Positions 59,825 through 64,000 of a stretch of 64,000 nucleotides of DNA are shown here, piece by piece. The notes under the pieces were generated by a model, which was not told the origin of the DNA, ran no database searches, and saw nothing but the letters and a program-made list of their open reading frames with translations. The stretch's first letter is position 1, and each line of letters starts with the position of its first letter. The stretch lies in the NCBI RefSeq assembly GCF_014635825.1, contig NZ_BMDO01000005.1:186001-250000 (forward strand), written 5' to 3'. The position numbers and the translations under genes were made by a program. The DNA is from Mucilaginibacter galii (GTDB lineage: Bacteria > Bacteroidota > Bacteroidia > Sphingobacteriales > Sphingobacteriaceae).

Positions 59825-61393
59825 TTATTCTTCAGCTTTTATCGATGCCGGAAATTTAAGGGTAAACTCGGTACCCGCATCCGGCTCGCTTTCAACCTGT
59901 ATAGAGCCGCCTAATCTTTCTACCTGCATTTTAACCATAAAAAGGCCAATACCTTTACCTTTTACAGTTTGGTCAAAGCGTTTGTAAAGGCCAAACAGGT
60001 GGTTGCCGTATTTCTTCAGGTCTATCCCTTTGCCATTATCTTTAAAGTAGATGTGAATGCAATCGTCTTTTAGCTCAGTTCGGATATTAACCAGCGGCGG
60101 CACGCCGGGCCTATGGTATTTTATACTGTTAATAATGAGGTTTTGAAAGATGCTGTACATAAACCCTTTTAAGCTTAAAATTTCTTCCACCTCGTTAAAG
60201 TCGCATTTTAACGTAGCATCATTCTTTTGAATAATGGAACTGAGCCCTATTTGTATCTCCTTGAACAGGTGCGATAAGGATACCTTTTCTATTTTATCAT
60301 TCACCTCATTGTTAACCTGCAAAATTTGGTTAAGGTCACCAATTACATCGTCGAGGTTATCTATAGATTTTGCAAGGGCCTTTAAAATATCTGCGCTTTC
60401 CTGGTCTTCGGTCATGGTGTGCTGCAACAGGGTAGACAAACCTGTAATATTGGCGACCGGAGCTCTTAAATTGTGAGAGATGATGTAAGCAAACTGCTCA
60501 AGGTCTTTATTACGCTGCACCAGGTCGAGCGTAACTTTTTCACGTTCCAGTTCTGCATTCTTTTGTGCGGTAATATCCCTGAAATTGCATACAATGGCTT
60601 TAAAGCTTTCATCGTGCAGCATATTGGTAAACACGCATTCTAACCACAAGTAATACCCTTTACCATGTAACGCACGGCAGGTTACGAAAAAAGCCTCTGC
60701 CGGCTTTTTAAGCATCTCTTTAAAAAGCAGCATAACGGCGGGCCTGTCATCAGGATGAACAATGTCAAGCGCACTGGTAACTTCGCGCTCACCTTGTTGC
60801 CAGCCATTTATGCGCTCAGCAGATGGGCTGCGGTAAAATACTTTCAGATTTTCATCTAAAAGTGAAATTCCCTCATAGCTGTTTTCGATCAGTTTTCTAA
60901 ACCTTAGCTCATTGGCTATAATTTGTTCCGTATTTTGCTTTACACGCCTTTCCAGCTCGGTGTTTATCTGCGCCTGCTTTTCTTCTAACAGCTTGCGCTC
61001 GGTAAAATCGCGGGTTACTTTGGCAAACCCAATAAGGTGACCACTATCGTTATAAAGTGTGGTTAAAACATTGTTGGCCCAGTAAAGCGTGCCGTCTTTT
61101 CTTACCCGCCAACCCTCGCTCTCATACATGCCATGTTTTAAAGCTTGGTTTAAGTTATGCCTTAGCCGCTTTTTCTCGACGTCGTCATTTAAATAAAATA
61201 TGGAAATATGCCGGCCAATAACTTCATCGGCGCGGTAGCCTTTAATGTGTTGTGCGCCTTCATTCCAGCTTAAAATATAGCCATTAGGATCAACCAAGTA
61301 AATGGCATAGTCCTTTACATTAGCAACAAGCAGCTTAAATAGCTTTTCATCAACACTGCCATCGAGTGGTGATTCGTTAATATTCAAAGTCAA
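59825..61393 (-). CDS. Cytoplasmic PAS-PAS sensor histidine kinase
   Basis: This 522-residue protein has no TM segment. The first PAS domain is at about 20-130 (DYAIYLVDPNGYILSWNEG, HIKGYRADEVIGRHIS), with a PAC-like stretch to about 145. A coiled-coil linker (ERRVKQNTEQIIANELRF) leads to a second PAS at about 170-270 (ENSYEGISLLDENLKVFYR). HisKA has AYIISHNLRAPVANITGL, and HATPase has NLIINSIKYH, DNGKGIDL and GKGIGLFMVK. It probably senses an intracellular cue. No response regulator is adjacent. Its upstream region overlaps no repeats. Confidence 0.9.
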   Translation of the reverse strand: MTLNINESPLDGSVDEKLFKLLVANVKDYAIYLVDPNGYILSWNEGAQHIKGYRADEVIGRHISIFYLNDDVEKKRLRHNLNQALKHGMYESEGWRVRKDGTLYWANNVLTTLYNDSGHLIGFAKVTRDFTERKLLEEKQAQINTELERRVKQNTEQIIANELRFRKLIENSYEGISLLDENLKVFYRSPSAERINGWQQGEREVTSALDIVHPDDRPAVMLLFKEMLKKPAEAFFVTCRALHGKGYYLWLECVFTNMLHDESFKAIVCNFRDITAQKNAELEREKVTLDLVQRNKDLEQFAYIISHNLRAPVANITGLSTLLQHTMTEDQESADILKALAKSIDNLDDVIGDLNQILQVNNEVNDKIEKVSLSHLFKEIQIGLSSIIQKNDATLKCDFNEVEEILSLKGFMYSIFQNLIINSIKYHRPGVPPLVNIRTELKDDCIHIYFKDNGKGIDLKKYGNHLFGLYKRFDQTVKGKGIGLFMVKMQVERLGGSIQVESEPDAGTEFTLKFPASIKAEE

Positions 61394-61519
61394 GAGAAAT
61401 AATAGCGGTTTTACGAGGATTTAAACTAATTGGTTATAGTATTAATTAAATCGATGCTATTATAAGAAATTTATCACTTATGTTTAACTGAAAGATAAAT
61501 TAAAATTGGATTTGACATA

Positions 61520-62194
61520 TTATTGCTTTCCTGCCACACAAATCACAAATTCCCCTTTTACGGGGTGGGTTTCATAATATGCTTTTACCTCATTAACAGT
61601 ACCTCTAACCGTTTCTTCAAACATTTTGGTCAACTCTCGCGATACAGAGATCTGCCTGTCATCGCCCCAATAGGTGGCTATTTCGTCGAGCGTTTTTAAT
61701 AACCGGTGCGGCGATTCATATAAAATGATGGTGCGCTCTTCTTCAGCCAAAAATTTGTAACGGGTTTGCCGCCCTTTTTTAAGTGGCAAAAAACCTTCAA
61801 AACAAAACTTGTCTGTAGGAAAGCCGGAGTTTACCAACGCAGGCACAAATGCAGTAGCTCCCGGCAGGCATTCCACCGGCAGGTTAAATTTCAACGCTTC
61901 GCGCACCAGGAAAAAACCGGGATCGGATATGGCCGGTGTACCCGCATCCGAGATGAGGGCAATATTCTTACCCTCCAGTAAAAACTTTACAATTTCTGAG
62001 CTCGACTGGTGTTCATTATGCTGGTGGTGGGCAAACACTTTTTTCTCAATACCAAAGTGCTTAAGCAAGGGGGCCGAGGTACGCGTGTCTTCGGCCAATA
62101 TAAGGTCGGCTTCTTTTAACACCCGGATTGCCCGGTAGGTCATATCTTCGAGGTTGCCTATAGGTGTGGGTACTAAGTAAAGTTTGCCGGTCAT
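61520..62194 (-). CDS. rsmI: 16S rRNA 2'-O-methyltransferase RsmI (short form)
   Basis: This 224-residue SPOUT-unrelated, tetrapyrrole-methylase-fold enzyme methylates the 2'-O of C1402 of 16S rRNA with SAM. It has LYLVPTPIGNLEDMTYRAIR near the start, ILAEDTRTSAPLL, ISDAGTPAISDPGF and FEGFLP. It lacks the C-terminal helical extension of the E. coli protein (about 286 residues), as in other Bacteroidota. The start at 62194 abuts the repeat array shared with the divergent serS promoter. Confidence 0.93.
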   Translation of the reverse strand: MTGKLYLVPTPIGNLEDMTYRAIRVLKEADLILAEDTRTSAPLLKHFGIEKKVFAHHQHNEHQSSSEIVKFLLEGKNIALISDAGTPAISDPGFFLVREALKFNLPVECLPGATAFVPALVNSGFPTDKFCFEGFLPLKKGRQTRYKFLAEEERTIILYESPHRLLKTLDEIATYWGDDRQISVSRELTKMFEETVRGTVNEVKAYYETHPVKGEFVICVAGKQ

Positions 62195-62206
62195 TTTTAG
62201 TTGTAT

Positions 62207-62300
62207 GTTGCCTGTTTTCGGTTGCCTGTTGCCTGTGATCTGTATGAGTAAGTATAACTGTCATCAATAATCTGATAACAGGCAACCGAAAACAGACAAC
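62207..62300. repeat. Mirrored word repeat between rsmI and serS
   Basis: On the plus strand GTTGCCTGT occurs at 62207-62215, 62221-62229 and 62228-62236. A 23-nt word beginning ACAGGCAACCGAAAACAG is found in inverted orientation (62207-62229, minus) and again at 62278-62300 (plus) with one mismatch. Each copy reads towards the neighbouring gene start. Confidence 0.85.
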
Positions 62301-62308
62301 TGATTCCC

Positions 62309-62316
62309 TATCTTTG
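62309..62316 (+). promoter_or_regulatory. -7 box of serS (TATCTTTG)
   Basis: TATCTTTG matches TAnnTTTG, 23 nt before ATG 62340. It is 8 nt downstream of the ACAGGCAACC word. Confidence 0.65.
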
Positions 62317-62339
62317 CGTTGAAAAATCTTAAAAATTCA

Positions 62340-63611
62340 ATGCTGCAAGTTAGTTATATCCGCGATAACAGGGAACAGGTTTTAGAACGTTTGGCTGTAA
62401 AAAATTTTAAACAGCCCGAACTGGTTGACGAGATCATCAGGCTTGATGATAACCGCAAGCAAACGCAAAACCGGTTAGACAGTACATCGGCTGAGGCCAA
62501 TGCTGCTGCTAAACGTATTGGCGAACTGATGCGTACAGGTCAAAAGGCCGAAGCCGACCAGCTGAAATCGCAAACCGGTACCTGGAAAGAGGATATTAAA
62601 AGACTTGGCGAGGAGTTAACCAGCATTGAGCAGGAATTACAGCAAAAGATTTTAGTACTACCCAACCTGCCCCACAGCAGCGTACCTAAAGGCGTTGCTG
62701 CCGAGGATAACGAAATCGTGCTTGAAAATGGCGAAAAGCCTAACCTGATAGAGAATGCTTTACCCCATTGGGAACTGGCTACTAAATACAACCTTATTGA
62801 TTTTGAGCTGGGTGTTAAAATAACGGGTGCAGGTTTCCCGGTTTACAAAGGCAAGGGTGCTAAGTTACAACGTGCTTTAATTGCTTTCTTTTTAGATGAA
62901 GCCGAAAAAGCCGGTTATAACGAGGTGATGCTGCCGCTGATGGTGAACGAGGCCTCGGGCTTTGGTACCGGACAGTTGCCCGATAAGGAAGGCCAAATGT
63001 ACTTTGTAGGTCAGGATAACCTTTATTTGATACCTACGGCAGAAGTGCCTATTACCAACCTTTACCGCGATGTTATTTTAAAAGCAGATGAATTGCCGGT
63101 AAAAAACACAGGTTATACACCATGTTTCCGCCGTGAGGCTGGTTCTTATGGTGCACATGTACGTGGCTTAAACCGTCTACATCAATTTGATAAGGTAGAA
63201 ATTGTACAGGTAGTACACCCCGATACATCTTACGATGTTTTAGAGCAAATGAGCACTCACGTGCAAAGCTTGCTGCAAAAGTTAGGTTTGCCTTATCGTG
63301 TTTTACGTTTATGCGGTGGCGATATGAGCTTTACGGCTGCTTTAACTTATGATATGGAAACCTGGAGTGCAGCACAGCAGCGCTGGCTGGAGGTATCATC
63401 GGTATCAAACTTTGAAACCTACCAGAGCAACCGCCTTAAACTGCGTTTCCGTAATGCCGAGGGTAAAACGCAATTGGCACATACTTTAAATGGTAGTGCC
63501 CTGGCATTGCCACGCATTGTAGCTACGCTGTTAGAAAATAATCAAACAGAAAACGGCATAAAGATCCCCGAGGTGCTGGTGCCTTACACTAAGTTCGAGT
63601 GGATTAACTAA
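62340..63611 (+). CDS. serS: Serine-tRNA ligase
   Basis: This 423-residue class II synthetase charges tRNA-Ser. An N-terminal antiparallel coiled-coil arm (about 30-100, with DSTSAEANAAAKRIGELM) is followed by the catalytic core with motif 2 TPCFRREAGS and motif 3 NGSALALPRIVATLLE. Start ATG 62340 (MLQVSYIRDNREQV) gives the family N-terminus, rather than the TTG-started frame at 62319. Its promoter spacer is shared with rsmI. Confidence 0.96.
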   Translation: MLQVSYIRDNREQVLERLAVKNFKQPELVDEIIRLDDNRKQTQNRLDSTSAEANAAAKRIGELMRTGQKAEADQLKSQTGTWKEDIKRLGEELTSIEQELQQKILVLPNLPHSSVPKGVAAEDNEIVLENGEKPNLIENALPHWELATKYNLIDFELGVKITGAGFPVYKGKGAKLQRALIAFFLDEAEKAGYNEVMLPLMVNEASGFGTGQLPDKEGQMYFVGQDNLYLIPTAEVPITNLYRDVILKADELPVKNTGYTPCFRREAGSYGAHVRGLNRLHQFDKVEIVQVVHPDTSYDVLEQMSTHVQSLLQKLGLPYRVLRLCGGDMSFTAALTYDMETWSAAQQRWLEVSSVSNFETYQSNRLKLRFRNAEGKTQLAHTLNGSALALPRIVATLLENNQTENGIKIPEVLVPYTKFEWIN

Positions 63612-63642
63612 GCATTCGGGATATTAGGTAGTTTTATAGAAT

Positions 63643-63706
63643 AAATTTGCCTGGGTTTTGGCGATAAGCATAATTGCTTATACCGTTTTAACCCAGGCAA
63701 ATTTTT
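63643..63706. terminator. Long-stem terminator after serS
   Basis: AAATTTGCCTGGGTT (63643-63657) is complementary to AACCCAGGCAAATTT (63690-63704), with an inner GATAAGCA...TGCTTAT stem in the loop. It lies between convergent genes. Confidence 0.85.
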
Positions 63707-63751
63707 AGTTTAATGAGGTGTTGATTCTTAGTCCCATTTTTATTTGAAGTC

Positions 63752-64000
63752 TTATTGCTGCGGACGGCCATCAGGCTTAGCATTGCCCTCGGTATTGCTG
63801 GTAGAATCTTTCTGAGGAGTGCTGCCGTTGCCGTCGCCTTTACCGTTTCTTTTAGCCGTGGTGTCATTGGTCATGGGCGAACCGGTGGTTTCGTTACCGG
63901 CATTGGCACCTTCTACCGAGTTCATGGTATCTACACTTCCGCCAATTGTTTTTGGGGCATTGTTTCCCTGGCAGGCTGCAAACGATGCGGTTATTAACGC
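63752..64000 (-). CDS. Lipoprotein (partial, 5' end outside window)
   Basis: The gene enters from the right edge; 82 codons plus stop are visible. The reading begins ALITASFAACQGNNAPKTIG, which contains an apparent lipobox with Cys about 10 residues into the visible part, followed by low-complexity Gly/Asn/Thr/Ser/Lys-rich sequence ending RPQQ. It is an exported lipoprotein of unknown role. Part of the signal peptide and the start codon are beyond 64000. Confidence 0.6.
   Translation of the reverse strand, partial: ALITASFAACQGNNAPKTIGGSVDTMNSVEGANAGNETTGSPMTNDTTAKRNGKGDGNGSTPQKDSTSNTEGNAKPDGRPQQ

Overview
The window reads as chromosomal DNA of a Gram-negative Bacteroidota bacterium, most likely family Sphingobacteriaceae (Mucilaginibacter/Pedobacter type). 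The grounds are -7 promoter boxes of the form TAnnTTTG, a fused LpxC-FabZ lipid A enzyme, a PorX-type regulator (response regulator plus PglZ domain), a RicT homologue next to holB, a DUF3078 outer-membrane protein, a Bacteroidota-type sodium/solute symporter and many short lipoproteins. The genus cannot be fixed from the sequence. No rRNA, tRNA, phage, transposase or CRISPR array was recognised.

Layout. 0-14.4 kb: ricT-holB (minus), ruvX, an SDR/AraC pair split by a large inverted repeat, a methyltransferase and two glucosaminidases, envelope proteins, a thioredoxin-DUF3738 fusion, an RprXY-like two-component system, and ffh. 14.4-19.8 kb: small lipoproteins and hypotheticals in AT-richer DNA, with one decayed gene remnant. 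19.8-27.4 kb: TerC, gltX, an orphan histidine kinase overlapping a DinB gene, a serine hydrolase, and an ECF sigma/anti-sigma pair. 27.6-32.1 kb: a symporter operon with two tiny membrane proteins, then kduD-kduI for hexuronate catabolism. 32.2-38.1 kb: SNF2 helicase, HAD phosphatase, 5-FTHF cyclo-ligase, EF-P. 38.2-46.4 kb (minus): M16 protease, ABC ATPase, lpxA, lpxC-fabZ, lpxD, HD hydrolase. 46.5-50.3 kb: porX, a VapBC-like toxin-antitoxin pair, tsaE, alanine dehydrogenase. 50.3-64 kb: phosphatase, YihY, aspartyl protease, a large outer-membrane barrel protein, a DUF2911 protein, lnt, a PAS histidine kinase, rsmI, serS and a truncated lipoprotein gene.

How the genes fit together. Most are housekeeping: tRNA charging and modification (gltX, serS, tsaE), rRNA methylation (rsmI), translation (efp), secretion (ffh), replication and repair (holB, ruvX). 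A strong envelope block covers lipid A synthesis (lpxD, lpxC-fabZ, lpxA), lipoprotein acylation (lnt), murein hydrolysis and outer-membrane barrels. Regulation comes from three histidine kinases, one OmpR-type regulator, PorX, an AraC protein and an ECF sigma factor.

The least ordinary content is between the genes. Four kinds of intergenic repeat occur: roughly 85-92 bp REP-like imperfect palindromes, a GC-rich 35-38 nt element, a CTTCGACAAGCTCAG palindrome, and a set of promoter-adjacent short-word arrays (7-, 8- or 9-mers, a different word at each site) that read towards the gene start and are often mirrored on the other side of the spacer. The clearest is twelve exact copies of ACTAACGG between gltX and a histidine kinase gene. 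Many -7 boxes lie only 3-8 nt from the start codon, which suggests leaderless mRNAs.
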